Source: CAZEAB01 sp964552945
GTDB lineage: Archaea > Nanobdellota > Nanobdellia > Woesearchaeales > GW2011-AR9
Assembly (NCBI GenBank): GCA_964552945.1
Contig: CAZKIP010000006.1
Span: forward strand, 7,088-71,087
DNA: 64,000 nt
Reading direction: 5' to 3'
This document shows, piece after piece, positions 54,251 through 62,326 of this stretch; position 1 is the stretch's first letter, and each line of letters begins with the position of its first letter. A model generated the notes under the pieces. The model was not told the DNA's origin, searched no databases, and saw nothing but the letters and a program-made list of their open reading frames with translations. The position numbers and the translations under genes are program-made.

Positions 54251-54290
54251 AAGAGCATTACCGCCAAAGGAGGTCGTGCGTAGTGCTCTT
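54251..54290 (+). ncRNA. Short stem-loop related to copies A and B
   Basis: An 11-bp stem with one G-T pair joins 54251-54261 (AAGAGCATTAC) to 54280-54290 (GTAGTGCTCTT). The 18-nt loop reads CGCCAAAGGAGGTCGTGC, which contains the CGCCAA(N)GGAGG and TCGTGC core of the elements at 4513 and 61527 but lacks their inner hairpin. It sits just beyond the direct repeat at 54305 and next to a TATA box. Confidence 0.45.
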
Positions 54291-54304
54291 GAAAAAAAGT
54301 TTCC

Positions 54305-54333
54305 TTAATACTGCTGCCGATAAACAGGTGGTT
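54305..54333. repeat. Direct repeat, distal copy (right of the stem-loop)
   Basis: This 29-bp sequence matches 55369-55397 with three mismatches. On the minus strand it would encode P-P-V-Y-R-Q-Q-Y then a stop, like the C-terminus of the 283-aa gene (T-P-V-Y-Q-Q-Q-Y). It is outside any gene here, so it is probably a remnant from an insertion event. Confidence 0.65.
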
Positions 54334-54339
54334 GATATT

Positions 54340-54927
54340 TTAATATATAGAAACCAGCCTTTGAGGTATAAGGAGAGAAGTTTCTTTGAACTCCATCTCC
54401 CAAGTTCTAAAAAAATTAGCCATCTTTTCTTTATTTTCAACTGGACACAGAATCATAGTATCACTATACTTTATCGCACCTAAAGTTTTAAGCATACCTT
54501 TAGTTGTCCTTCCATAAAGAGCATAATAAAATCTCATTCTTTCAGATTTATTCTTACCTTTAAGAGAATAGTTAAACAAAACCTTGGAAGTGAAACCTAA
54601 TCCTTCTGCCATCCCTCTTCCATATAAAAGAGAGTAACCTTCCGCTAATACTGCTTCCCTTGCAACAAAATTTGGCTTAAAAATACTTTCATAAGACTTA
54701 GCTACAACTTCAACAGGCAATTTTGTTTTTTTTGCAAGTTTTTTCTTTAATCCATAAGCTAAATCTGAATCTTTCTTATCTTTAAAGATAAGAAGAATAT
54801 CTAAATCCCTTGGTTTTTCTTTACCCTTTAAAGTAGAACCAAAAAGAATTATATCTAAAACAGAGGGATTACTCTTAAAAATTGATTTTGCTTCAGATTC
54901 CAAGATCTTTAATAACTTTTTCAACAT
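54340..54927 (-). CDS. MNT-type nucleotidyltransferase (antitoxin-like)
   Basis: A 195-residue protein of the minimal nucleotidyltransferase family: GSTLKGKEKPRDLDILLIF holds the GS-x10-DxD catalytic motif. The C-terminal part is unusual for a minimal MNT (MRFYYALYGRTTKGMLKTLG) and may form an extra domain. I chose ATG 54927, which overlaps the HEPN gene by 35 nt. In HEPN/MNT pairs the MNT protein adenylylates or binds the HEPN RNase and blocks it. No other antitoxin is visible. Confidence 0.7.
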   Translation of the reverse strand: MLKKLLKILESEAKSIFKSNPSVLDIILFGSTLKGKEKPRDLDILLIFKDKKDSDLAYGLKKKLAKKTKLPVEVVAKSYESIFKPNFVAREAVLAEGYSLLYGRGMAEGLGFTSKVLFNYSLKGKNKSERMRFYYALYGRTTKGMLKTLGAIKYSDTMILCPVENKEKMANFFRTWEMEFKETSLLIPQRLVSIY

Positions 54928-55222
54928 TGTCTTTAACCTCCTTGCAAGTTTCTTCATCAATTGTAGTAGAGTAAGTGCTACGATAAACTGAAAAAAATTT
55001 ATCCAACAACAAATAGTAAGGAGGGAAATCTTTTTCAAGTATCCTAAATCTTTCAGTATGGTCTTTTGGAGTTAACCTTACTTTTCTAAGAATCACTAAA
55101 TCAAGAGCTACAAATAGAGTTTTAAATAATAGAATTGTCGCAGAAGTAAAATCCTTGTTTTGATAAACCAAATCTGCAGATTTCTTAAAAGTAAGTATGT
55201 TTCTTATCAGTTCTTTTTCCAT
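54893..55222 (-). CDS. HEPN-domain protein (toxin-like partner)
   Basis: A 109-residue helical protein typical of HEPN: KSADLVYQNKDFTSATILLF, LTPKDHTERFRILEKDFP and VYRSTYSTTIDEETCKE. The Arg is followed by Tyr rather than the classical R-x4-6-H, so RNase activity is uncertain. It is followed directly by the MNT gene, the usual order in archaeal HEPN/MNT pairs. A TATA box (55246-55259) shows that the pair has its own promoter, independent of the surface operon. Confidence 0.7.
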   Translation of the reverse strand: MEKELIRNILTFKKSADLVYQNKDFTSATILLFKTLFVALDLVILRKVRLTPKDHTERFRILEKDFPPYYLLLDKFFSVYRSTYSTTIDEETCKEVKDNVEKVIKDLGI

Positions 55223-55245
55223 GTTGCCATTACAAACAGAGGGGG

Positions 55246-55259
55246 CCTATTTAAACTTT
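55246..55259 (-). promoter_or_regulatory. TATA box of the HEPN/MNT pair
   Basis: The minus strand reads AAAAGTTTAAATAGG about 24-37 nt before the HEPN ATG. The 146-nt region 55223-55368 also holds short repeats of AAAGGGCGTT and a CTTGTTG/CAACAAG inverted repeat (55319-55353), with no ORF. Confidence 0.45.
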
Positions 55260-55368
55260 TTGGTTGTTCTTACCAACAAAGCCAACAATACCAACAAAAA
55301 AACAAAAAAGGGCGTTCCTTGTTGGCAATACAAACAAAGGGCGTTTCAACAAGAATCATCAAAAACCA

Positions 55369-55397
55369 TTAATACTGCTGCTGATAAACCGGTGTTT
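55369..55397. repeat. Direct repeat, proximal copy (3' end of the 283-aa gene)
   Basis: A 29-bp sequence that is the last codons and stop of the 283-aa gene and is repeated at 54305-54333. Together the copies frame a ~1.05-kb module containing HEPN and MNT. Confidence 0.65.
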
Positions 55398-56220
55398 CAG
55401 GTTCTTTCTTCCTCATAAAAATTACTACAATAGCCACAATCGCTAATAAAATCAATCCACCGCCAACATAAACCCAAATAGAAATACCTTCATCTTCTTC
55501 TCCAGAAATAGTTTCACATTCATCACAAACTCCACCACAATCAATACCTTCCTCCTCTTGATTCTTGACACCATCGGAACAAGATTCAACATCTCCAGAA
55601 ACTGCAGGTAAAGGTTTTGGAGTTGGTTTTGTAACTGTACCAGAAGAACCAGTTGTTGTATCCGTAATTGTCTTTTTAGGAGTTTCCTTCACAGGAAGTT
55701 TGGTAGGAACGTAAGGTTTTGTTTCATTAACTACACTACCATTCTTAAGAACTATAGTAGTATTAGTTTTAACATCATCAACTTTAGTATCAACAGCAGT
55801 ATCATTCTTTGTAGTATCGGTTGTGACAATAGTTTTATTCTCCAAAGGTTTTGGCTCAATCGTCTTTCCAACAACACTAAGATCTAGTTCGGTAGATTCA
55901 CCATTTTTGTAAAGTATGGTTGTAACTTTAACATTATCAACGTATAAAGTAATGACTTCTCCATCCTTACCTTCATTAACTCTAAGAATGTTATCTGTAT
56001 CATAACCATACTTTCCTGTACAGACAGCTGTTAAACAGGGTGAAGCTTTTATCACGGAAGAAAAAGTAATCGCTCCAATCTTCGCATTAACCTTCTGGGG
56101 GGTTGCTGATGTCTTAGACCATTTAACATCTCCATAGAACTGATGGTTTGAAAAACTAGGCGCAGCAAGAGCAAAAGAAGATAAAACAATTAAAAATAGT
56201 AGGAAAATTCCTTTCCTCAT
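55369..56220 (-). CDS. Secreted protein with Cys module and C-terminal TM
   Basis: A 283-residue protein. It has a signal peptide (FLIVLSSFALAAPSF) and a beta domain (about 25-120; KVNAKIGAITFSSVIKASPC; VITLYVDNVKVTTILYKN). A Thr/Lys-rich linker (about 125-205) leads to the CSDGVKNQEEEGIDCGGVC module (about 211-232). A TM (~243-265, VGGGLILLAIVAIVVIFM) ends in a short tail with PVYQQQY. It has a likely cytoplasmic tail like the 520- and 860-aa proteins but much shorter. It lies 2 nt after the 432-aa gene. Confidence 0.72.
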   Translation of the reverse strand: MRKGIFLLFLIVLSSFALAAPSFSNHQFYGDVKWSKTSATPQKVNAKIGAITFSSVIKASPCLTAVCTGKYGYDTDNILRVNEGKDGEVITLYVDNVKVTTILYKNGESTELDLSVVGKTIEPKPLENKTIVTTDTTKNDTAVDTKVDDVKTNTTIVLKNGSVVNETKPYVPTKLPVKETPKKTITDTTTGSSGTVTKPTPKPLPAVSGDVESCSDGVKNQEEEGIDCGGVCDECETISGEEDEGISIWVYVGGGLILLAIVAIVVIFMRKKEPETPVYQQQY

Positions 56221-56222
56221 GG

Positions 56223-57521
56223 TTAACTCACCTTTATCCAGTAAATTTTTCCAGGTTCGAACACAGTTGGAGATATTTTCTTAACTTCCTTATTGCTGTA
56301 TTCAAAAATACTTACAATTTTCTTTCCTGCAGGAACTTCTTTATTAACATCTTCCAAAGTTACTGGATGGAAACCACTTACACCAAACAAGTTCCAAGTT
56401 CGGCTTAAATCTGGTTTAACGTTAGGAAGACCATCACATTTGACTGTGAAGTCCAAGTTAACATTCTTGTGAAGTTTTAAAACATAACCTTTGTTAGCTG
56501 AAACAGATCTGAAGTCAGAAGGTTTACCTTCCTTCCATTGTTCTGCCCCATCTTTGTACGAGAATACCGTAGAGACATTACTTGCATATTTGCTTAAGTC
56601 GACAGTTCCACATAACATAGCGAAAGGTTGCAATTTCTCAATTTTCTTAAAGGAATAACTTACTTGATACTGAGTTGCTGAAAGTTGTTTCAATTTAATC
56701 TCAGGGAAATCTGCATGAGCTCTCTGGAAAATGTTTCCATTGACTGATAAAATATATTCGCCAGTAGTTTTCTTATCTCCCACAAGAGATTCAACTACTA
56801 ATATTTCAGGTTTCTCTGAAGTTGGTCTCATTTTGAATTCTACCAATTTAAACTTTTCACCAGATTTTTTAACAGTCAATTGTTTAGCTGCTCCACCTTT
56901 CAACCTAGCAGTCACAGTAGGTACTGAAGTACTGGTAATGTTTAGATAATAAACTCCTTCATCTTGAATGGTTTTAGTTTTATCATAACTAAAAGGAAGG
57001 ACATTCTTGTTTAGTTTTAAAAGATCTTTATTGTAAGCTTCAAAGTAAGAAACTGCTGCTTTAACAAATCCTAAGTTTGTGATAGTTAAAACTTTCCCAG
57101 AAATGCTTAGTTGCAAGTCTCCGAACTTATCTTCATCTAAATAAATTGCTCCAGTTGAAGGAAAGGCACTACTTAATAGACCGGATGCTTCTGAAGAAGA
57201 ACCATCCTTCTTCACATCGTAAGAAACCAAACCATCTTTTTCATCAACTTCTAAAATAAAAGATTCAGTTTTCTTTCCATATTTAATCATTAAAGGTAAC
57301 TTATCTAATGAATCAAAATCCATTTTAACTTGATCATAATTATCGAAAGCAATAGGCTGAGCTGGTGGAGAAGAAATAACTCCTGAAACTTTGATTGCTT
57401 GCCCTGTAGTTGATAAATTGTAAACAACTCCAATTATAGCTACTGAGATAATAAGTGCAACTGAAAGTATTAATGCAGACCAAATGTTCTTTTTTTGTTG
57501 TTTTTGTTTTTTCTTTTTCAT
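56223..57521 (-). CDS. Surface protein, TM-GQA anchor, beta-rich, no Cys repeats
   Basis: A 432-residue protein. It has a Lys/Gln-rich N-terminus (MKKKKQKQQKKN), a TM (~13-33), then STTGQAIKVSG. The rest is beta-rich, with a domain resembling surface-layer-like modules (WNLFGVSGFHPVTLEDVNKE; IVSIFEYSNKEVKKISPTVF; PGKIYWIKVS). Cys are few, unlike its neighbours. It overlaps the 1315-aa gene by 4 nt and is followed by the 283-aa gene. Confidence 0.7.
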   Translation of the reverse strand: MKKKKQKQQKKNIWSALILSVALIISVAIIGVVYNLSTTGQAIKVSGVISSPPAQPIAFDNYDQVKMDFDSLDKLPLMIKYGKKTESFILEVDEKDGLVSYDVKKDGSSSEASGLLSSAFPSTGAIYLDEDKFGDLQLSISGKVLTITNLGFVKAAVSYFEAYNKDLLKLNKNVLPFSYDKTKTIQDEGVYYLNITSTSVPTVTARLKGGAAKQLTVKKSGEKFKLVEFKMRPTSEKPEILVVESLVGDKKTTGEYILSVNGNIFQRAHADFPEIKLKQLSATQYQVSYSFKKIEKLQPFAMLCGTVDLSKYASNVSTVFSYKDGAEQWKEGKPSDFRSVSANKGYVLKLHKNVNLDFTVKCDGLPNVKPDLSRTWNLFGVSGFHPVTLEDVNKEVPAGKKIVSIFEYSNKEVKKISPTVFEPGKIYWIKVS

Positions 57522-60500
57522 TTTGAGATTGCTACTGTAGCTGTTTTACCATCAATATATGCATTCAATTTAATTACGTCTCCATTTGTTAGAAGGACAG
57601 ATTTCTGAACTTCTGTTGGAACGATTCCATTGAATAAAATATTTTTATCTTTAGTTGTATCTTTAACAATTACTTCCGCAAGATTTTCTGTGCCAGGGAT
57701 ATAAGTAATAGTAATTGAATATTTCTCACCGCCAATCTTGGTAGAAAATTCTTTAGATACATTGTAAGCTGTTGAAGTAATTAAAGAGTGTGAAAGCGGT
57801 TTAACTTCTAAGCTGATGAAATTATTATCTAGACTCTTTTGGAAGAACAACATTTTATTTTTGTAAACGATTGTTCCATTTTCGTGAGCTTCTTTCTGTG
57901 AATGCACACCAATTGAATAAGTTTGTTGATTCTCTCCAACTAACTCGAAACTGTCTAAGTCCTTTCCACCTTGTAATTGAAACAGTTGATCTTCCCATGA
58001 GATTAGAGGGTATCTTTTCTGCTGTAATAGAGTTGTTGATTTTAACCAAGGTAGATTTATAACATTCTTAGCATCCATTATCTGTTTGAATTGGATGGTT
58101 TTCTTTCCAGAAACTTCTCCAACATATTTAATTTGTAAACTGCTGTCCGTATTAACTTTTTCATCTAAAACCTCATCAAGAGATAATTTATTTGCTCCTT
58201 CACCAATACACAAGTTAACTTGGCTCTTTAAAGTTTTTACATCTCCTTTATCACAAACCTTGTAAGTCTTTTTACCAATTGTTAAGCTTGTAGGAGCAGT
58301 ATCCGTCCCAGGAACCAAATCCTGTGAAAAATTCATTTCATTTGAAGCTTTAAACACAACTTTAGTTGTAGCAGCTTCTTTAGCTTTGTCAGCAGCTTTA
58401 GTAGCAGCATCTTCCTTTTCTTTTGTAACAGCTTTCTTGTTAAACCCTTCAAACTTAATCATCTTTTGACCATCTTTAGCATCGTAAAGACTTACGATAA
58501 TCCTATTTACACCAAAGTCAAAGAAAAATTCATCTCCTACAACTTTTGAACTTACTGCGTTAGTACCATTTACTGCAGTTAATTGTAATTTGTTTAAATT
58601 AAAACCAGTAGCAGATTTACCATCCCATTTATCTGCGTAAGATAATAAATAATATGTTTCATCTAAACCGAAAGCAATTTTATTTCCTTTAGTTAGAGGT
58701 AGGATGAAATCGTTGTTACTCAGCTTATGTTCAAATGTAGCAGATGTCAAATCACGATACAAGTAAACATCCGCATATTTGGTATAAGTGTTAGGTTCTC
58801 CACTTTTACTGCTTACAGTGAATTTATTGTAATAAAATAAAGTATCTTCAACAATATTATCCTTTGTAACTTCTCCCTTAACTAATTGAACAGATTTACT
58901 ATCTTTTCCATAAACAACTCTCATAGTATTTTCAAGCAAAGTTGTATCTTTTAGATCTAATTTAACTTCACCTAAATCTTTACCTACTGCAATACCCTCT
59001 ATTTTCAATTTACTATAAGTACTTACTTGGGTGGTTAAGTCAGTTAACAAATTAGCTGTATCCTTAGATACAATTTTTGAAGATAAGAAGTACTTCAAAC
59101 TTGCTTTGGAAGCATCTAATCTAACATTAATTTGTTTTCCCAATGGTAGATTGAAAACAACTTCGTTCTGATCCCCTTCAGGAAGGAAATTTTGTACTTG
59201 TCCTTCTGTTAATCGTTGCATTTTCAATTTGGTTAAATCAAGAAAATTAGCTTTATCCTGAGTTAATAAATAATATTCTTTGTCTGCAACTTTCAAGGCT
59301 ACTGTTTTTCCATCTGCAAGATTATTAGCAAAAACTGTTGCTAATTGATCAACTTCGGCTTTGGAGATATCAATTATCCTGTAAGCAGTGCCTTTCTTAG
59401 CTTCTGCTGCAGAAGGAGATTTGAACAAAAATAATTGATTATCATATGCCCTAGGAACACTATTCTGTAAATTAAATAAAGCAGCTGATTCATCACAAAC
59501 TGATAGCACGGTTAATACTTTTGGATCATCCTCACAAACGCCAATTACTCCAACAGTCCCTACGGTATTTGTAGCTATACTAGAACCTCCATCTTTAATA
59601 TTCAAAACAACTTTGTTATCAAATGTTCCTTCATAATCATCAGCTAATTTAACTTCCTTTTGAGGTACAATGGAAACAGCTACTGTAGCCGCGTTTCTTT
59701 TCAAATATATCAAGGAGAAAAGTCCTTCACTTTCTAAAACTGTAAAGCCCAACTTAACTTTTTTAAATTCATCAAAGTAATGAGTTCCAGAACTAGCTAA
59801 TTTACCGGTTTTAGTAGCTTGATATTGAGCATTGTCAAAGAAAACAACATAATTTTTTCCTTGTGCAAATAAATTTAATTTGTGTTCTCCTTGTAAATTA
59901 AATTCTTGAATACCTTGAGAAGTAACTATTGCTACGGCTTCTGCCTTGGAATCAAAATCCAACCTTGGAGAGAGTGCAAATAAAATTTCTGAAGTAACAA
60001 GAGGAGACCCTCTCAAAAGATGAAAGAAAACATCATTCTTCAAATCACCATCTAAATCAATTGCAATTGGTGCAGGAGTAAAGAAAGTTTCATCTTTGGC
60101 TAATGTGAAAGTTTGTTTCTTAAGTTCTTTATTATCACTTAGAGAACTAACTGTAAGTGTGGAACTTGTCTTCCCATCACTGCTTAAGCTAAGAGAGTAA
60201 AATATTTTTTTGTACATGAAAAATTTATCATTGCTATCTCCAGGTGCCAATGTATTATAAAACGCAAGATTATTAGCTAAATCAACAGCATTACCAACAT
60301 CACTTCCTGCCTTAGAAAAATAAGTAGATATTTTTACGTTTTCAGCGCTTCCATCCTTCTTTTTTGCAACAACATAATCGTCGATTTTAGAGATTGCTAG
60401 ATATTCATTACTTTCTTCCAAGTTTAAACTCCATGAATTACCAACACAGGTTAATTTATCTTTACTAAGAGCTTTTCCATTACGACCCTTATTACTTGCA

Positions 60501-61465
60501 CATTTATCCCAATAAGTTCCATCACAATAATACTTTTTGTTATCACGTAAAGTAAATTTATTAGATGAATCACATAATTCCCACTTCTTAGAAGCATCTG
60601 GACAAAGTGCAACAACATGTGTATCAAGCACTTCAGAACTTGAGCTCGAACATAACTTCCAGTCTGTTCCATCACAGATATAGTTTCCCTGTTCTAGCAT
60701 ATCCAATTTCTTTTCATCTGTACATTGGATATACTCTGTTCCATCACAATAATTTGCATTAGATCCAGGTGCCAATTTGTTCTTAGACCCCTTTGACCCA
60801 TCACATAAAAGAATATTATCCTTATTGTTTATATCTTTTACACATATTAAGTTATCCTTATCACCAGCGCCCTTACAATCTAACCAACTAGAACCATCAC
60901 AAAAATATTCATTTCCAGAAGTACCTTCTTTTATTTCATTTGCATGTGTATTACTATCACATGCATGCCAAAGACTTTTTCCATCACATAAGAAAGCATC
61001 GTCTTCTTTACGAATCTCTTCTTTAATACATGAAATAAATTCTCCTACTTTATCACCTTGAGTACATAAATGAGAAGAAAGAGTGATAACATCCTTATTA
61101 TCCACATTTTTCTTTGTTTCCAATTGATAAATTGAATCTGTATAATAACAATAAGTCTTTGATTTATCTAATCCACCTTTTTCTGAACACATGTAAGTTT
61201 CTTCACAACAAACACCATTCTCCCAAAAACCACCTACATCTGCACATTTCTTATCATCACCAGTTTTTTCAGATCCAGAAAAATCCTTGGTTGTCTTTGG
61301 AGCATCTCCAGAAGCCCAATAGAATCCATCTGGAATTTGTCCTGAAAAAGTTGCCTGCCCAACAGTTACAACACCCAATTGCTGCAATACAAAGAAACCG
61401 ACTACTAAAATAGCCAAACTAATAACAATTATACCTATCTCCTTCTTTTTCAAGTCATCAACCAC
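57518..61465 (-). CDS. Giant TM-anchored surface protein with CDGxxW repeats (first gene of operon)
   Basis: A 1315-residue protein starting at GTG 61465. It has a TM (~10-30) and VTVGQATFSGQ. The N-terminal ~330 residues form a Cys-rich region with about eight units of the type (Y/L)-x-C-D-G-x-x-W-x-x-C (NYICDGTDWKLCSS; KYYCDGTYWDKCAS; LTCVGNSWSL). The remaining ~950 residues are beta-rich, low in Cys and contain many Lys/Asp. No enzymatic motif is seen. It could be the main scaffold or adhesin. A TATA box lies upstream (61490-61502). Confidence 0.75.
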   Translation of the reverse strand: MVDDLKKKEIGIIVISLAILVVGFFVLQQLGVVTVGQATFSGQIPDGFYWASGDAPKTTKDFSGSEKTGDDKKCADVGGFWENGVCCEETYMCSEKGGLDKSKTYCYYTDSIYQLETKKNVDNKDVITLSSHLCTQGDKVGEFISCIKEEIRKEDDAFLCDGKSLWHACDSNTHANEIKEGTSGNEYFCDGSSWLDCKGAGDKDNLICVKDINNKDNILLCDGSKGSKNKLAPGSNANYCDGTEYIQCTDEKKLDMLEQGNYICDGTDWKLCSSSSSEVLDTHVVALCPDASKKWELCDSSNKFTLRDNKKYYCDGTYWDKCASNKGRNGKALSKDKLTCVGNSWSLNLEESNEYLAISKIDDYVVAKKKDGSAENVKISTYFSKAGSDVGNAVDLANNLAFYNTLAPGDSNDKFFMYKKIFYSLSLSSDGKTSSTLTVSSLSDNKELKKQTFTLAKDETFFTPAPIAIDLDGDLKNDVFFHLLRGSPLVTSEILFALSPRLDFDSKAEAVAIVTSQGIQEFNLQGEHKLNLFAQGKNYVVFFDNAQYQATKTGKLASSGTHYFDEFKKVKLGFTVLESEGLFSLIYLKRNAATVAVSIVPQKEVKLADDYEGTFDNKVVLNIKDGGSSIATNTVGTVGVIGVCEDDPKVLTVLSVCDESAALFNLQNSVPRAYDNQLFLFKSPSAAEAKKGTAYRIIDISKAEVDQLATVFANNLADGKTVALKVADKEYYLLTQDKANFLDLTKLKMQRLTEGQVQNFLPEGDQNEVVFNLPLGKQINVRLDASKASLKYFLSSKIVSKDTANLLTDLTTQVSTYSKLKIEGIAVGKDLGEVKLDLKDTTLLENTMRVVYGKDSKSVQLVKGEVTKDNIVEDTLFYYNKFTVSSKSGEPNTYTKYADVYLYRDLTSATFEHKLSNNDFILPLTKGNKIAFGLDETYYLLSYADKWDGKSATGFNLNKLQLTAVNGTNAVSSKVVGDEFFFDFGVNRIIVSLYDAKDGQKMIKFEGFNKKAVTKEKEDAATKAADKAKEAATTKVVFKASNEMNFSQDLVPGTDTAPTSLTIGKKTYKVCDKGDVKTLKSQVNLCIGEGANKLSLDEVLDEKVNTDSSLQIKYVGEVSGKKTIQFKQIMDAKNVINLPWLKSTTLLQQKRYPLISWEDQLFQLQGGKDLDSFELVGENQQTYSIGVHSQKEAHENGTIVYKNKMLFFQKSLDNNFISLEVKPLSHSLITSTAYNVSKEFSTKIGGEKYSITITYIPGTENLAEVIVKDTTKDKNILFNGIVPTEVQKSVLLTNGDVIKLNAYIDGKTATVAISK

Positions 61466-61489
61466 TTTTCAAGTCTAGAAAATATCTTT

Positions 61490-61502
61490 CTATTTATAAG
61501 AC
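61490..61502 (-). promoter_or_regulatory. TATA box of the surface-protein operon
   Basis: The minus strand reads GTCTTATAAATAG 25-37 nt before GTG 61465. The stem-loop element at 61527-61618 lies just upstream of it. Confidence 0.55.
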
Positions 61503-61526
61503 TTTCCCCAACCTACAAAATCAATA

Positions 61527-61618
61527 AGAAAGCTAGCGCCAAAAGAGGCAAATGGTGTTGTTAAAAAAAAATTAATTAATATACCATAATCGTGCCGTGT
61601 CCTAGCTTTCTAATTAGA
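61527..61618 (+). ncRNA. Stem-loop RNA candidate, copy B
   Basis: A perfect 10-bp stem joins 61527-61536 (AGAAAGCTAG) to 61602-61611. Inside lie CGCCAAAAGAGGCA, ATGG/CCAT (61552-61555/61584-61587), an AT-rich loop and ATAATCGTGCCGTGT. The core matches copy A at 4513, but the stem bases differ and remain paired, which supports a selected structure. AGA (61616) begins 14 nt after the top of the stem, as in copy A. It is between the PH/SHOCT gene and the surface operon. Confidence 0.5.
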
Positions 61619-61628
61619 AAAAATAAAA

Positions 61629-62210
61629 CTAAACCAATTCCAGAATTTCCATCTTCTTATTTTGATATTCGTCCTGAGTAACCAATCCTTCTTCCCTTAA
61701 AAGTTCCAATTCAAGAAGTCTTTCTTTAATACCCACCTTCTCGCCACTTTCATTACCACCAACAACAATATGATTCGCTCCAGATCTTGCTCTTTCCTCC
61801 TCTATTCTTCGTAATCTTCTTTTCTCAACCCATTCTTCTTCCCTAGCTTGAGCAATCGCATAAACCTTCTTTGCCTGATTCTTAGGTAAGAAAGGAGTAG
61901 CCAAATTACCTTTCTTAAATTGGAAAATTAATTGTGAACCAAAAAAACGATCCACTAAATGAACTTTAATTAAATCTCTCCATAAAAAATCTTTGAAAAT
62001 AGTTTTAAACATTCTTGGACTATGGACAATAACTCTCTTATTAGTTACTATAACACTATTTGGTAAAATATTCAAAAAGGGTTTCTGTTGTACAGCTATC
62101 CCTAGAGATTTTTCTCCTTCTGTAAAAAGTTTCTGACAAATTCTAAGTGCACTTTCATCTAAATTATCTCTTTGCTCAGTATTAATTTCTGAACCCAAAG
62201 TTTTCTTCAT
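61629..62210 (-). CDS. PH-like and SHOCT domain protein
   Basis: A 193-residue soluble protein. The N-terminal part has a bacterial-PH-like beta domain (NSVIVTNKRVIVHSPRMFKT; DLIKVHLVDRFFGSQLIFQF). A basic helix (WVEKRRLRRIEEERARS) follows. The C-terminus is a SHOCT motif (LLELELLREEGLVTQDEYQN, ending KKMEILEL). PH/SHOCT proteins often associate with membranes or oligomerise. Its role here is unknown. Confidence 0.75.
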   Translation of the reverse strand: MKKTLGSEINTEQRDNLDESALRICQKLFTEGEKSLGIAVQQKPFLNILPNSVIVTNKRVIVHSPRMFKTIFKDFLWRDLIKVHLVDRFFGSQLIFQFKKGNLATPFLPKNQAKKVYAIAQAREEEWVEKRRLRRIEEERARSGANHIVVGGNESGEKVGIKERLLELELLREEGLVTQDEYQNKKMEILELV

Positions 62211-62326
62211 TCATGAGAACTAATCTTTCAAATATAAAAGAATTTCTAAAGTGAAAACCTGGTCTCTGATGAAAAACTTTTTCTAAAAACAAAAATTTTA
62301 TTAATCTAAAATTACTTCTTTGCATA

